Assembly: GCF_900110505.1 (NCBI RefSeq) | Contig: NZ_FODZ01000002.1 | Span: 725,227 to 789,226 of the forward strand | Reading direction: 5' to 3' | Source: Luteibacter sp. UNC138MFCol5.1 | GTDB taxonomy: Bacteria; Pseudomonadota; Gammaproteobacteria; Xanthomonadales; Rhodanobacteraceae | Length of the DNA stretch: 64,000 nucleotides | Part shown: piece after piece, positions 27,656 through 39,615 of the stretch | Numbering within the stretch: the stretch's first letter is position 1 | Layout: every line of letters begins with the position of its first letter | Notes under the pieces: generated by a model | What the model saw: only the letters and a program-made list of their open reading frames with translations | The model's database searches: none | What the model was told of the DNA's origin: nothing | Translations under genes and position numbers: made by a program

Positions 27656-28930
27656 ATGGCAGCAACTCCCCAGCCGACAGCGGTGAACGACGACGGCATC
27701 CTTCCGATCGTCCGCATTCCCATCCTCGACAAGAAGCAGTCGCTGTTCGCCTACGAACTGCTCTTTCCGCGCCCGGTCGGCAGCGACATCGACGCCGCCT
27801 CCCTCGCACATACCCAGGCCACCCTGAGCGCCATCGCCGACGGCAGCCTCAAGCGCCTGGTCCGAGACAACCGCGCGTTCCTGCACATGTCCCGCGACCT
27901 GCTCATGGAGCACGCGGACATCCTCCGCCACAACGCGCGTCTCGGCGCCAGCATCAGCGCCGACGTCGGTCTCGACGAACAGCTGCTGGCGAAACTGCGC
28001 GAGCTGAAGGGGCACGGCTGCCTGTTCATGCTCGAGGACTTTAACCTCCCCGCCGATCCCGAGCATCGCGCCGGCGTCGACGCGCTGCTGCGCATCGTCC
28101 AGTTCGCCAAGATCGCGGTGGATCACCGCCATCCCGTCGCCGCGCGCGCACACATGGATTACGTCCACGCGTTCGGCGTGAAGGTGATCGTGACCGGCAT
28201 CGACACGCACGAGACGTTCGTCGACTACGCCGACCAGGACGTCGATGGGTTCCAGGGCAAGTACCTGCTGCGTCCGGAACGCGTGGACATGCCACGCCTC
28301 ACGCCGAGCAAGCTGGGCGTGCTGCGTCTCATGGGTGCGCTGCAGGATCCCGACAACGGTCCCGTCGAACTGGGCAAGATCATCCGCGACGACGCGATCC
28401 TCAGCTACAAGCTGCTCGGCTGCGTCAACTCCGCGTATTTCGCCCTGCCCCGCCAGCTCAAGTCCGTGGAACAGGCGGCCGTGTTCTTCGGCGTCAACCG
28501 CATGCGCAACTGGATCTTCACCATGGCCGTCTCGGGCATGGACGAACGTCCGCCCGAACTGCTCCGCCTCGCCCTCATTCGCGCGCACATGTGCGAGAAG
28601 CTCGCGCGTGCCATCAAGCCCGAGCTCCAGGAAATGGCGTTCACCGCCGGCCTGTTCTCGCTGCTCGACACGCTGATGAACGCCTCGATGTCCTACGTGC
28701 TCGAACACCTGCCGCTGGCGATCGAGATCCGCGAAGCGCTCCTGGACGGCACCGGACCCTTCGCCGCGATCCTCGACCAGATCCGCCATTGGGAGCAGGG
28801 CGAGCTTGAGAACGGCTCGACGCTCGACGAGGAACACGTGGCCAAGATGGCCACGGTGTACGTCGAGGCGGCCAGCTGGGCCGACCACGTCTACGCGTTC
28901 GCGGACGGCACGCAGACGGCGGAAGCCTGA
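27656..28930 (+). CDS. EAL/HDOD-domain signalling protein (YuxH family)
   Basis: The 424-residue cytoplasmic protein has an EAL-like N-terminal half (about 15-205) and a HDOD half (about 210-400). In the EAL part the key motif reads YELLF rather than EAL and the DDFG loop is EDFN, so phosphodiesterase activity on cyclic di-GMP is unlikely; the domain may only bind or regulate. The HDOD part has DDAILSYKLLGCVNSAYF and VEQAAVFFGVNRMRNWIF. It lies 54 bases after flgN on the same strand, and such proteins often sit beside flagellar or c-di-GMP genes, so a role in the motile/sessile choice is plausible. Confidence 0.88.
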   Translation: MAATPQPTAVNDDGILPIVRIPILDKKQSLFAYELLFPRPVGSDIDAASLAHTQATLSAIADGSLKRLVRDNRAFLHMSRDLLMEHADILRHNARLGASISADVGLDEQLLAKLRELKGHGCLFMLEDFNLPADPEHRAGVDALLRIVQFAKIAVDHRHPVAARAHMDYVHAFGVKVIVTGIDTHETFVDYADQDVDGFQGKYLLRPERVDMPRLTPSKLGVLRLMGALQDPDNGPVELGKIIRDDAILSYKLLGCVNSAYFALPRQLKSVEQAAVFFGVNRMRNWIFTMAVSGMDERPPELLRLALIRAHMCEKLARAIKPELQEMAFTAGLFSLLDTLMNASMSYVLEHLPLAIEIREALLDGTGPFAAILDQIRHWEQGELENGSTLDEEHVAKMATVYVEAASWADHVYAFADGTQTAEA

Positions 28931-28934
28931 GCGG

Positions 28935-29345
28935 TCAGACCCCGGACGCGGTGATCACGTGGATCACCAGGTATTGCCAGACGAGCAGCAATGCCATCGC
29001 CACCATGGCCAACAGGGTCAGGGCCGCGCCGATGGCGCGGCCCGCCGAGATCCCGGGTGAGCGCGACAGACCGAACGCGTGCAGCAGTCGCGCGACGATG
29101 AGCGCGATACCGAAGACATGCAGCAACAGCGGCATGGTCTGGTTGAGTTCGAGGATCAGCAGCAGGATCAGCGCCAGCGGGATGTACTCGATGGCATTGC
29201 CATGACTGCGGACCGCGCATGCCACCGTCCGGTCGCCGCCGTCGCCAAGGCCGATGCTGGTTCGCTTGCGCAGGAGCATGACGCGAACCGCCAGGCCCAG
29301 CGTGATGAGCACCAGCAATGCCGCATACAGTCCGGTGATACGCAT
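28935..29345 (-). CDS. MAPEG family membrane protein
   Basis: MAPEG proteins are four-helix membrane proteins of the glutathione S-transferase/eicosanoid group. The 136-residue product has four hydrophobic segments (about 5-23, 48-70, 75-95, 110-130) and the conserved cytosolic segment with RSHGNAIEYIPLALILLLILE, the family's hallmark (an Arg-x-His/Asn-x-x-Glu-x-x-Pro pattern). The substrate is unknown; in the neighbouring operon ggt suggests a glutathione connection, but that is inference. Start ATG at 29345; the longer frame is a shadow of the upstream gene. Confidence 0.9.
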   Translation of the reverse strand: MRITGLYAALLVLITLGLAVRVMLLRKRTSIGLGDGGDRTVACAVRSHGNAIEYIPLALILLLILELNQTMPLLLHVFGIALIVARLLHAFGLSRSPGISAGRAIGAALTLLAMVAMALLLVWQYLVIHVITASGV

Positions 29346-29356
29346 GGACGACTCCC

Positions 29357-30409
29357 TCAGTGAACCTGCGCGGTGCGTTGTTGCACCCGCCAGATGGCGA
29401 GGCCTGCACCGAGTACCGCGAAAAGCAGCCAGACGCTGGCGGCCATGGCGTCGCCGGCGAGCCACATGACGCCTGCGACCGCCGACACGACGACAGCACC
29501 GATACCCAGGGCGAACAACGCGTCGCGTCGCATCCGGCCGGTGAGCGCGAGCAGCAGCGCGCCAGTGCTCGAGAGCAAGAAGGCGATGACGCGCAGCGGA
29601 AGCACGGCCTGCGGCGGCTCGGGAAGCGCCGGCACCACCTCCAGCAGGCTGCGTTCGCCGACCTGCACGTCGAATCCGGCGTCGCCCTCCTTCGCGGGCG
29701 CGGGGATCAGCGTGTCGCCGTCGATCCGGGCGAGCACGGTCATCGACTGCAGGGGAACAGCCTCCCAGCTGACGCGCAGGTCGCCCAGTCGCGGATGCGC
29801 GGGTTTGGCGCTGGTGACCAGCGCATCGTCCACGCGCTGGAACGTCGCGGCCAGATTGGCGGGCAATGTCTTTTCGTCCGGCGCCACGGTGGTACGGCCA
29901 GGGAATGCGCGGAGAATCTTCTCCGACAGTCTGAAATTGCCGAGCTTCACTTCGCCTGCCTCGAACTGCCTGCCCTGGATGGGGAAAGCGCCCGGGTTCA
30001 CGTGGCCGGCCGGCCGGGCGAACGTCGAGGCATCGATCGGACGATCGACCCAGTCGAGCTCGTAATGCGTGGCACCGCCGACGGTGATTTCGCGCCACTG
30101 GAACATTTCGACATGGCGGACCAGGATCGGGGTGTCCGCGCGCACGTTGAATTCCGGGTCACGCGGCGCATCGACGATCTGCGGCATGCCGCTCACGCGC
30201 GTCTGCGAGCCGTACTGTCCGGCGGCCGGTCGGCCGGCGGCACCGAGATCGAGCACCGGCGCGCCATGCCGCTGGATCGCGGCGGCGTAATCCATCACCC
30301 GGCGCTCGTTCCACGCGATGAGGCCCAGCCCCGCGAGCAACAGCACGGCGCCCGCGAGGCGCGTGCCCCAGGCCATGCCGCCATGCTTCACCTTGTACGT
30401 CGACGTCAT
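29357..30409 (-). CDS. TMEM43 (LUMA)-family membrane protein
   Basis: The 350-residue protein has one N-terminal membrane segment (about 15-32), a periplasmic domain of about 220 residues, and three to four hydrophobic segments at about 268-340. This layout, with the opening TRLAGAVLLLAGLGLIAWNERR and the DAPRDPEFNVRADTPILVRHVEMFQW section, fits the TMEM43 family found in bacteria and animals (PF07787). No enzymatic residues are visible. It is followed after 11 bases by the MAPEG gene and preceded after 10 bases by the metallo-hydrolase gene, so all belong to one operon. Function in bacteria is unknown to me. Confidence 0.85.
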   Translation of the reverse strand: MTSTYKVKHGGMAWGTRLAGAVLLLAGLGLIAWNERRVMDYAAAIQRHGAPVLDLGAAGRPAAGQYGSQTRVSGMPQIVDAPRDPEFNVRADTPILVRHVEMFQWREITVGGATHYELDWVDRPIDASTFARPAGHVNPGAFPIQGRQFEAGEVKLGNFRLSEKILRAFPGRTTVAPDEKTLPANLAATFQRVDDALVTSAKPAHPRLGDLRVSWEAVPLQSMTVLARIDGDTLIPAPAKEGDAGFDVQVGERSLLEVVPALPEPPQAVLPLRVIAFLLSSTGALLLALTGRMRRDALFALGIGAVVVSAVAGVMWLAGDAMAASVWLLFAVLGAGLAIWRVQQRTAQVH

Positions 30410-30419
30410 CCTGCCCCCG

Positions 30420-31283
30420 TCATGCGCCGGCGCGGGCCTCTAGCCCGTCCAGCCTATCCAGCGTATCGACCGCCGTGTAGCGGCCTTTAGCATCCTTTTC
30501 CACCGCCGCGAGCGCGCAGCCATGATCGTGCGTGAAAAAAAGCCTCACGCCCCGGGCCATCTTGTCGTCAAGGAATGTCTTTTTCTCGTCGATGAGTTTT
30601 TCCGGCCAGCGGTCGTATCCCATCGTCACCGGCAGGTGCACCCACGCACGCCCCGGAATGAGGTCGGCGCAGAAGACCACGCCACCCACCTCGGCGAGCA
30701 TCAGTCCGGGCGTATGCCCTTCCGAAAATTCGAAGCGCACGGCATCGCCCAGCGACGACGGGACGCCGGCCTCGACCCGTTCCAGCCGTCCGCTCTCCTC
30801 GAGCAGGCGGATGATGTCCGGGATGAACGAGGCCCGGTCGCGCGGGTGCGGATCGCGCGCTCGCGCCCAGTGTTCCGCGCCCACCAGGAAGCGCGCATTG
30901 GGAAACAGCAGCCGCGGTGCCTCGCCCTCCGCCCATGGCGCGAGCAGTCCGCCGGCGTGATCGAAGTGCAGGTGCGAGAGCACCACGGCGTCGATGTCCT
31001 CGTGCGACAGGCCTGCCCCGGCGAGCGAATCGAGCAACACATGCCGATCCTCCACCACGCCGTAGCGCTCGCGCATCGCAGGTTCGAAGAAGGCGCCGAT
31101 ACCGGTTTCGAACAGCACGTTGCGCCCGTCGAGACCGGTCACCAGCAAACAGCGGCAGGCCAGCGGGATGCGATTGTGTTCGTCCGGCGCGATCCAGCGG
31201 GACCACATCGCGCGCGGCGCGTTGCCGAACATGGCGCCGCCGTCCAGCTGCTGGGAATTGCCGATCAAGGACCAGAGTTTCAT
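30420..31283 (-). CDS. Metallo-beta-lactamase-fold hydrolase
   Basis: The 287-residue protein has the zinc-binding motif HLHFDH at residues 104-109, the later His in SEGHTPG (about 203-209), Asp in CADL and a final His in FTHDHG, giving a complete two-metal set as in glyoxalase II- or lactonase-like enzymes. There is no signal peptide, so it acts in the cytoplasm. The substrate cannot be read from sequence; N-acyl homoserine lactonase-like and glutathione-linked hydrolysis are both possible. Start ATG at 31283 chosen for family fit. It lies 10 bases after ggt. Confidence 0.88.
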   Translation of the reverse strand: MKLWSLIGNSQQLDGGAMFGNAPRAMWSRWIAPDEHNRIPLACRCLLVTGLDGRNVLFETGIGAFFEPAMRERYGVVEDRHVLLDSLAGAGLSHEDIDAVVLSHLHFDHAGGLLAPWAEGEAPRLLFPNARFLVGAEHWARARDPHPRDRASFIPDIIRLLEESGRLERVEAGVPSSLGDAVRFEFSEGHTPGLMLAEVGGVVFCADLIPGRAWVHLPVTMGYDRWPEKLIDEKKTFLDDKMARGVRLFFTHDHGCALAAVEKDAKGRYTAVDTLDRLDGLEARAGA

Positions 31284-31293
31284 CGCGACGACC

Positions 31294-32994
31294 TTATTGC
31301 ACCTTGCCCAGACCGGACGGACGGCGCGGATCGCTCGCGGCATCCAGCGTGTTCGTCCGGTGATCCCACGTGACCACGTTCATGAAGCCCCAGGGCGAGC
31401 GGTTGCGCAGCACGTGTCCCATGTCGACCAGCGTCTTCGTCGTCGCTGCGTCGAACACGCCGTCTTCCACGTCGACGCGGTCCGGGAGGTACTGGTGGTG
31501 GTAGCGCTTCTGCGCCGTGATCTCGGAGGCGCTCTTGCCGTCCACGAAAGCGAGAATGCCTTCGAGCACCTGCGTGATGATCGTCGAACCGCCTGGCGAG
31601 CCGATGACGGCCGTGCGGTTCGCGCCCAGCACGAAGCTCGGCGACATCGACGACAGCATCCGCTTGCCCGGCTCGGGCGCGTTCGCGAGCGCGCCGCGCA
31701 GACCGAACGCGTTCGGCTGGCCCGGCACGAGCGCGAAGTCGTCCATCTCGTCGTTCAGCACCACGCCCGTGCCCTTCGCGACGAACGCCGAACCGAACTC
31801 GAGGTTCACGGTCAGCGTCGACGCGACCATGTTGCCGTCGGCATCGATCACCGAGAAGTGGGTCGTGTGCATGCCCGGCTCCGGCGCCATGGACGTCGGC
31901 AGCAGGTCGGAGGGCGTGGCCTTGTCCGGCGAGATGGTGGCGCGCAGCCCGTCGGCGTAATGGCGCGACAGCAGCATGTCGAGCGGCATCTTCACGAAAT
32001 CAGGGTCGCCCAGGTATTCGTTGTGATCGCGGAACGCGCGCCGCATCGCTTCGATGGTGAGGTGCGTCGAATGCGCGAGGTCCATCTTCGTGAGGTCGAA
32101 ACCCGAGAGGATGTTGAGGATTTCCGCGATGGCGACGCCACCCGACGACGGCGGCGGCGCGGTGACGATGCGGTAGCCCTTGTAGTCGACCGTGAGCGGC
32201 TCGCGCTCCTTCACCTTGTAGGCTTCCAGGTCCGCGGCCGTCCAGTTGCCACCGGCCTCGCGCGAGGCGGAGACCAGCAGCTTCGCGGTTTCGCCCTTGT
32301 AGAAGCCGTCCGCGCCCTTCGCGGCGATGCGCTCGAGCGTCTTCGCGAGGTCCGGCTGGCGCAGCGTCCAGCCCTGCGCCGGCACCTTGCCATCCGGCAG
32401 ATAAAGGGCGGCGGAGGCGGGATAACGCGCCAGCGTGTCCTTGCGGTCGTCGATCGCACCGAGGAAACGCTTGTCGGGCTGGAAGCCTTCCTTCGCGATG
32501 CGGATCGCGGGCGCGAGCGACACCGACAGCGGCAGCTTGCCGTAGTGCTCCGCCATCCACGCGAGGCCGGCGGGCTCGCCAGGAATGCCGGCCGACAACG
32601 GTCCGTTGGTCGACACGTCGCGGTTCGGCTTGCCGTCCTTGCCGACGTACACCTTCATGTCGACGGCTTTCGGCGCGGTCTCGCGTGCGTCGATGAAGAC
32701 GTCGCGCTTGTCGGACGCCCGGTGCAGCAGCGCCATGAAGCCACCGCCGATGCCGGAACTCTGCTGTTCGACGACCGCGAGGGTCGACGAGACCGCGATC
32801 GCGGCATCGAACGCGTTGCCGCCCTTGGCCAGCACTTCGAAGCCGGCATTGGTCGCGAGGAAATTCGCGCTGGCGATGGCGGCATGGCCGGGACCGCGCG
32901 CCGCGGAAAGCGCATCCTGGGCGGCGGCATGTCCGGCGCCGGCGACGAGGAACAGGCTCGCGGCGACGATGCGCCACGACGGGGCATGAACCAT
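31294..32994 (-). CDS. ggt: Gamma-glutamyltransferase (gamma-glutamyltranspeptidase)
   Basis: Ggt is a periplasmic N-terminal nucleophile enzyme that cleaves and transfers the gamma-glutamyl group of glutathione. The 566-residue precursor has a signal peptide (about 1-25, ending AAA/QDA), the N-terminal motif [11 protein letters not shown], and the self-processing site: nucleophile Thr at about 377 in HTTHFSV, followed by [15 protein letters not shown]. The oxyanion SSMS-type motif LSSMSPSF and the [12 protein letters not shown] loop are present. Length is standard. The start ATG at 32994 restores the signal peptide; upstream frame is not coding. First gene of a four-gene operon. Confidence 0.95.
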   Translation of the reverse strand: MVHAPSWRIVAASLFLVAGAGHAAAQDALSAARGPGHAAIASANFLATNAGFEVLAKGGNAFDAAIAVSSTLAVVEQQSSGIGGGFMALLHRASDKRDVFIDARETAPKAVDMKVYVGKDGKPNRDVSTNGPLSAGIPGEPAGLAWMAEHYGKLPLSVSLAPAIRIAKEGFQPDKRFLGAIDDRKDTLARYPASAALYLPDGKVPAQGWTLRQPDLAKTLERIAAKGADGFYKGETAKLLVSASREAGGNWTAADLEAYKVKEREPLTVDYKGYRIVTAPPPSSGGVAIAEILNILSGFDLTKMDLAHSTHLTIEAMRRAFRDHNEYLGDPDFVKMPLDMLLSRHYADGLRATISPDKATPSDLLPTSMAPEPGMHTTHFSVIDADGNMVASTLTVNLEFGSAFVAKGTGVVLNDEMDDFALVPGQPNAFGLRGALANAPEPGKRMLSSMSPSFVLGANRTAVIGSPGGSTIITQVLEGILAFVDGKSASEITAQKRYHHQYLPDRVDVEDGVFDAATTKTLVDMGHVLRNRSPWGFMNVVTWDHRTNTLDAASDPRRPSGLGKVQ

Positions 32995-33047
32995 GGGGAT
33001 GGATCTCCGGGAAATATCTTCAACCCCCGAGATTAACCCATGCCGCC

Positions 33048-33906
<859 letters not shown>

Positions 33907-33923
33907 GATGATCACCTTTGTTT

Positions 33924-34454
<531 letters not shown>

Positions 34455-35027
34455 CTAGCTTAACGGATCGGCCGGTGTGCGGCGATAGAGGGTGTAGGCC
34501 ACCTCCCCTGCCGTTCCCTGCCGGTGTGGCAGCCAGGTGTCGGGCAGGGCGAAGGCCGCGCCGCGCGGGGCTTCGACGTAGATCCACGCGCGCGGCGACA
34601 GCCAGCCGCCATCCTCCAGCGCCCGGGCCGTATCGGCCCACAGATCGAGCGCGAACGGGGGATCGAGGAAGACGAGGTCGAACGGCCGCGCGGCGCCGCG
34701 CAGCCAGCGGGCCGCATCGTCGCCGGCGACCTCGCCGCCCGTCGCCTTCAGGCGGACGAGGTTGGCCTTCAACGCCGCCACGAGACGCGGCTCGCGCTCC
34801 ACGAAGGTGACGCCGGCCGCGCCGCGCGACAGCGCCTCGATACCGAGCGCCCCCGTGCCGGCGAACAGATCGAGGCAACGCGCCCCTTCCACCACGGGCA
34901 GCAGCCAGTTGAACAGGGTTTCGCGGACGCGATCCGTCGTGGGCCGCAGACCCGGCAGGTCGGGCACCTCGATCCGCGAGTTGCGAAGGGATCCGCCGAT
35001 GACGCGGATGCGGCCGGGAGCGCTCAT
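34455..35027 (-). CDS. rsmD: 16S rRNA (guanine-966-N2)-methyltransferase RsmD
   Basis: RsmD methylates G966 of 16S rRNA. The 190-residue protein has the SAM-binding motif DLFAGTGALGIEALSRGA near residues 56-73 and the catalytic motif DPPFA near 122-126, plus the opening RIRVIGGSLRNSRIEVPD. It is divergent from ftsY with a 64-base gap, and it forms an operon with coaD and the lipoprotein gene. Confidence 0.95.
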   Translation of the reverse strand: MSAPGRIRVIGGSLRNSRIEVPDLPGLRPTTDRVRETLFNWLLPVVEGARCLDLFAGTGALGIEALSRGAAGVTFVEREPRLVAALKANLVRLKATGGEVAGDDAARWLRGAARPFDLVFLDPPFALDLWADTARALEDGGWLSPRAWIYVEAPRGAAFALPDTWLPHRQGTAGEVAYTLYRRTPADPLS

Positions 35028-35091
35028 CGCTCAGCGGCCAGTGAGGGCGGGGGTGATAGCATTCGCCCATTGTCTTTGAATCCCTCGCGCA

Positions 35092-36243
<1,152 letters not shown>

Positions 36244-36249
36244 CCCGGC

Positions 36250-37311
36250 GTGCCGATGAACAGGCGGCTGCGGATCGGCCTGATCGCCGCGGGCGGCCTC
36301 GTGCTCGCGCTGGTGCTCGCCGCCTTCATCGCCACCTACGTCGTGCTGCAGCCGGACCGCTTCACGGCGATGCTGCAGTCGCGGGCGCGCGCCGCCGGAC
36401 TCGAGCTGACGCTGGCCAGCCCGGCCAGCCCCACGCTGTGGCCGAAGCCCGCGCTGGAACTCGACGGCATGATCGTGCGCGCGAATGGCGCCGGCGCGCC
36501 GCTCATCGTCGCGTCGCGCGGCAAGCTGGTCCTGCCGTGGCATACGCTGCTCGGCGGCGACGCCCGCATTTCCCGTCTGGAGATCGAGGGCGCCCGCATC
36601 GATGTCGACGCCATTTCGGATTACCTGGACACCCTGCCCCCGCGCCCGTCGACCGCCGGCGCCATCCTGCCGACGATCGACGCCGGCTTCCGCGTATCGC
36701 GCGGCACGCTGACGCGCGGTAACCAGCTGCTGCTGTCCGATGTCGACATCGACGCCGGGCGCCTCGCGAACGGCCGGCCATTCACCCTGGCCTTCGCCGC
36801 GCATACGGCCGATACCACGCCCTACTCGCTGGACCTCGAAACCACGCCGACGCTGAGCCGCGGCGTGCTGACGCTCGGCGACGCCAAGGTCAACGTCGCC
36901 AGCGCCTCGCGCTTCGACGCGACGCTGCACGGAGAGGCCACCTGGCGCGGAGCGGCCGACGTCGGCGCTTCGCTCGCCGGCCGCGTCACGCGCGAAGCGG
37001 GTGCGCCCTACGACATCGTGCTCAACGTGACACCGGCCAACCAGCGGGATCCCCTCTACATCGCGCTCAAGCTCGACGGTGAAAACGACCACACCGACCT
37101 GCGCATTCCTCCGCTCGCGCTCGGCGAGTGGTGGGGCGGCATCCGTGCCGGTGGCCGGCCGACGCTCCCGCCGTTGCTCGGTACCGTCGAAGCGAAGACG
37201 CTCGACGTCGGCGGCGTGCAGGCGACGGGCCTGCGCATCCACGCCACCCCCAACGTGCCCGTGCCGGCCGGCACCGCGCCGGCGCCTGCCAGCACCAGCG
37301 CCACGCCATGA
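36250..37311 (+). CDS. AsmA-like envelope protein
   Basis: The 353-residue protein has one N-terminal membrane anchor (about 5-28) and an extended periplasmic part that fits the AsmA N-terminal domain: DRFTAMLQSRARAAGLELTL, then repeated beta-strand modules with Leu/Ile/Val alternation (ISRLEIEGARIDVDAI, SDVDIDAGRLANGRPFTLAF). AsmA-family proteins are implicated in lipid handling between the membranes, but no direct function is visible. It ends with a Pro/Ala-rich tail. Its stop overlaps the mutY start by four bases (ATGA), and it lies six bases after ftsY, so the three are co-translated. Confidence 0.7.
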   Translation: MPMNRRLRIGLIAAGGLVLALVLAAFIATYVVLQPDRFTAMLQSRARAAGLELTLASPASPTLWPKPALELDGMIVRANGAGAPLIVASRGKLVLPWHTLLGGDARISRLEIEGARIDVDAISDYLDTLPPRPSTAGAILPTIDAGFRVSRGTLTRGNQLLLSDVDIDAGRLANGRPFTLAFAAHTADTTPYSLDLETTPTLSRGVLTLGDAKVNVASASRFDATLHGEATWRGAADVGASLAGRVTREAGAPYDIVLNVTPANQRDPLYIALKLDGENDHTDLRIPPLALGEWWGGIRAGGRPTLPPLLGTVEAKTLDVGGVQATGLRIHATPNVPVPAGTAPAPASTSATP

Positions 37312-38354
37312 AGCCCTTCGCGCGCGAACTCCTGCGCTGGTACGACCACCACGGGCGCAAGGATCTTCCGTGGCAGCATCCGCGCGACGCCTATCGCGTG
37401 TGGCTTTCGGAGATCATGCTGCAGCAGACGCAGGTGGTCACGGTGATCGGCTACTTCCAGCGATTCGTCGATAGGCTGCCGACGCTGGCCTCGCTCGCGG
37501 ATGCCGACGAAGACACGGTGCTCGCGCTGTGGTCGGGCCTCGGGTATTACCGCCGCGCACGCTTCCTCCATCGGGCCGCGCAACTGTGCGTCGAACGCCA
37601 CGGCGGCGAGCTGCCGCGCGACCTCGACGCCCTGATGGCGCTGCCGGGTATCGGCCGCTCGACGGCCGGCGCGATCCTCGCGCAGGCATACGGACTGCGT
37701 TTCCCGATCCTCGACGGCAACGTCAAGCGCGTGCTCGCGCGCTACCACGGCATCGTCGGCTTTCCCGGCGAAAGCGCCATCGAGAAGCAGCTCTGGAAGC
37801 ACGCGGACGAACACACGCCGTCCGAGCGCACCGCCGACTACACGCAGGCGATCATGGACCTCGGTGCCACCGTCTGCGTGCGCAGCAAGCCGCTCTGCCC
37901 GCTCTGTCCGCAGGCGGCGACGTGCGTCGCGCATCGCGACGGGCTGACCGCCGTGCTGCCCACCGCGAAGCCGGGCAAGAAAGTGCCGACGCGCGCGCTC
38001 GCGATGCTCCTGCTGCGCGATCGCAGCGGACGCGTCCTCCTCGAAAAACGCGGCCCCCAGGGCGTCTGGTCCGGCCTGTGGAGCCTGCCCGAAGCCGCGG
38101 ACGCGGAAGCCGCTCCGCACGTGGCGGCGGGCTTCGCCGCGGTCGGCGACGCGAATCCCCTCCCCGCCTTCACCCACGTGTTCAGCCACTACAGGCTGGA
38201 CGTATCGCCCATCCTGTTCGACCATGCGGCCCCGCTCGCCGCCGTGGCCGGACGCGACGACCGCCGCTGGTGCGACCGCGACGACATCGCCTCGCTCGGC
38301 CTCCCGGCGCCCGTCCGCACCTTGCTCGACCATCTTCCGGAGATCACCCCATGA
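37308..38354 (+). CDS. mutY: A/G-specific adenine DNA glycosylase MutY
   Basis: MutY removes adenine mispaired with 8-oxoguanine. The 348-residue protein has the catalytic Glu at 35 ([10 protein letters not shown]), HhH motif LPGIGRSTA (about 112-120) with catalytic Asp136 (ILDGNVKR), the [4Fe-4S] cluster Cys at 190, 197, 200 and 206, and a C-terminal NUDIX-like recognition domain (about 225-345). The start ATG at 37308 overlaps the previous gene; the in-frame upstream extension is a shadow. It overlaps yggX by four bases. Confidence 0.96.
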   Translation: MKPFARELLRWYDHHGRKDLPWQHPRDAYRVWLSEIMLQQTQVVTVIGYFQRFVDRLPTLASLADADEDTVLALWSGLGYYRRARFLHRAAQLCVERHGGELPRDLDALMALPGIGRSTAGAILAQAYGLRFPILDGNVKRVLARYHGIVGFPGESAIEKQLWKHADEHTPSERTADYTQAIMDLGATVCVRSKPLCPLCPQAATCVAHRDGLTAVLPTAKPGKKVPTRALAMLLLRDRSGRVLLEKRGPQGVWSGLWSLPEAADAEAAPHVAAGFAAVGDANPLPAFTHVFSHYRLDVSPILFDHAAPLAAVAGRDDRRWCDRDDIASLGLPAPVRTLLDHLPEITP

Positions 38355-38629
38355 CGCGCATGGTCCATTGCGTGAAACTCGGCCGCGACGCCGAAGGCCT
38401 CGATTTCGCCCCCTGGCCCGGCGACCTCGGCAAGCGCATCTACGAGAACGTCTCGAAGGAAGCCTGGGCCCAGTGGCTCAGCCACCAGACCATGCTCATC
38501 AACGAGATGCGCCTCTCCCCGCTCGACCCGAAGACCCGTACGTTCCTGAGCGGCGAAATGGAGAAGTACTTCTTCGGCGGCGACGTCGTCCAGCCCGCCG
38601 GTTACGTCCCGCCCGAACGAGACGCTTGA
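38351..38629 (+). CDS. yggX: Oxidative damage/Fe(II)-trafficking protein YggX
   Basis: YggX protects iron-sulfur clusters and limits Fe(II)-driven damage; it is usually next to mutY. The 92-residue protein shows the family core: [25 protein letters not shown] with the conserved Cys6, then [16 protein letters not shown] and LRSPLDPK-like [22 protein letters not shown]. Length is exact. The ATG overlaps the mutY stop, confirming the same operon. Confidence 0.95.
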   Translation: MTRMVHCVKLGRDAEGLDFAPWPGDLGKRIYENVSKEAWAQWLSHQTMLINEMRLSPLDPKTRTFLSGEMEKYFFGGDVVQPAGYVPPERDA

Positions 38630-38695
38630 CGCCGACGCCCACACCCGATTTAATACGCGGCTCCACACGCCGCAACGCTCGTTGCAGGCACTCGT

Positions 38696-38771
38696 GGCTC
38701 GGTAGCTCAGTTGGTAGAGCAGGGGATTGAAAATCCCCGTGTCGGCGGTTCGATTCCGTCCCGAGCCACCA
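38696..38771 (+). tRNA. tRNA-Phe (anticodon GAA)
   Basis: A full cloverleaf can be read. The 7-bp acceptor stem GGCTCGG pairs with CCGAGCC, the D stem GCTC with GAGC, and the anticodon stem GGGGA with TCCCC. The loop is TTGAAAA, with anticodon GAA at 38729-38731. The T loop is TTCGATT and CCA is encoded. A terminator follows 18 bases later, and an accessory-looking stretch starts right after it. Confidence 0.98.
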
Positions 38772-38788
38772 TTTATTCAAGCGACTTA

Positions 38789-38810
38789 GGCCACCCTCGG
38801 TGGCCTTTTT
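38789..38810 (+). terminator. Rho-independent terminator after tRNA-Phe
   Basis: A 7-bp stem GGCCACC/GGTGGCC with a three-base loop is followed by TTTTT. It ends transcription from the tRNA gene (and possibly mutY-yggX). Confidence 0.9.
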
Positions 38811-39099
38811 CATTTGTGGCCGCGCTGTGGCCGCAGATTCCGCGTGGAAATTCCCGAAGCATCCCCAGGCCGGCGCCGCATGATTCTGTGTGTGGCCGCG
38901 AAGTAAGCTCAGGGCATGACAATGATGCGGCGCGCCACGAGCAGGCCTCGTCCGAACGGGAGGGCCTGTAAAAGGCGCTCCCCGTGGGACCACGAGTGCG
39001 GACCATCAAGCTGCTATAGCTCTCCCGCCCTGCACGCCGTAAAGACTCGGTGGATGGCGGTCAGGGAGCCGATGCGAGGATTCGGATGCCTGTTTTGAC
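38811..39099. other. Intergenic region after tRNA-Phe, possible integration scar
   Basis: No gene is supported. The repeated GTGGCCGC (38816-38832 and about 38892-38899) and a minus-strand open frame whose C-terminus runs GHSAATNEKGHRGWPKSLE into the tRNA flank look like the tail that integrases and island genes often have at tRNA attachment sites. Direct att repeats were not found in this window. Confidence 0.35.
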
Positions 39100-39615
39100 T
39101 CACCCTTGGGTCTTAGGCGGAAAATTAATGGAGTAGGCGATCGAGCTTATCTTCCAGCCTTGCTCTGTCTTAACCATGAGCCATGCCTCCTTGCCTAGGT
39201 TCGCAGGCTTTCCATCTGCCAGAAACGTAAAGTCGAATGACACAGCCGCCACCGTTCCGTCAGAGTCAATTTTGACATTGGAGAACTTTTCTTCTGCCGT
39301 CATTTTGAGCTTAGCCATCTGACCGGCAAATTTGCCGCCGGTCGAATCGAGCACCTTGGGAGCGTCTGCTTTCTTTGTTGCCCGCACGAACTCAAACGCC
39401 GCTTGGCTCGCAGCGCCCGTCACCGGCGCATCCGGGTTCGTAAAGAGTTTCGCGAGACCGCTCTCGCTCTTAGCCTTGAGCGCCTCCTGGAACTGAGCAA
39501 TCACAGACTTGATGCCCGCTTCATCGCGGTCAGGCGTAGCGATGTTTTCGGCGCGGGCATGGGCGAAGATTGTCATGGCCGCAAGCACAGTCGTGGCCAG
39601 CACTAGTCGATTCAT
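39100..39615 (-). CDS. Secreted protein of the NTF2/DUF4440-like kind, unknown function
   Basis: A 171-residue protein with a Sec signal peptide (about 1-22, ending ARA/EN). The mature part starts with a helix (DEAGIKSVIAQFQEALKAKSESGLAKLF) followed by beta strands ending SFDFTFLADGKPANLGKEAWLMVKTEQGWKISSIAYS, the arrangement of SnoaL/NTF2-like proteins. No catalytic residues are evident. The gene has visibly lower GC and different codon use from its neighbours and lies just after tRNA-Phe, suggesting recent transfer. The end is followed by PPKTQG. It has a reasonable ribosome-binding site (AGGAGCTC). Confidence 0.75.
   Translation of the reverse strand: MNRLVLATTVLAAMTIFAHARAENIATPDRDEAGIKSVIAQFQEALKAKSESGLAKLFTNPDAPVTGAASQAAFEFVRATKKADAPKVLDSTGGKFAGQMAKLKMTAEEKFSNVKIDSDGTVAAVSFDFTFLADGKPANLGKEAWLMVKTEQGWKISSIAYSINFPPKTQG

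Noticed and set aside
25952-28888. Minus-strand frame of 978 codons opposite flgA-flgN and the HDOD gene
   Set aside because: Shadow of four supported plus-strand genes.
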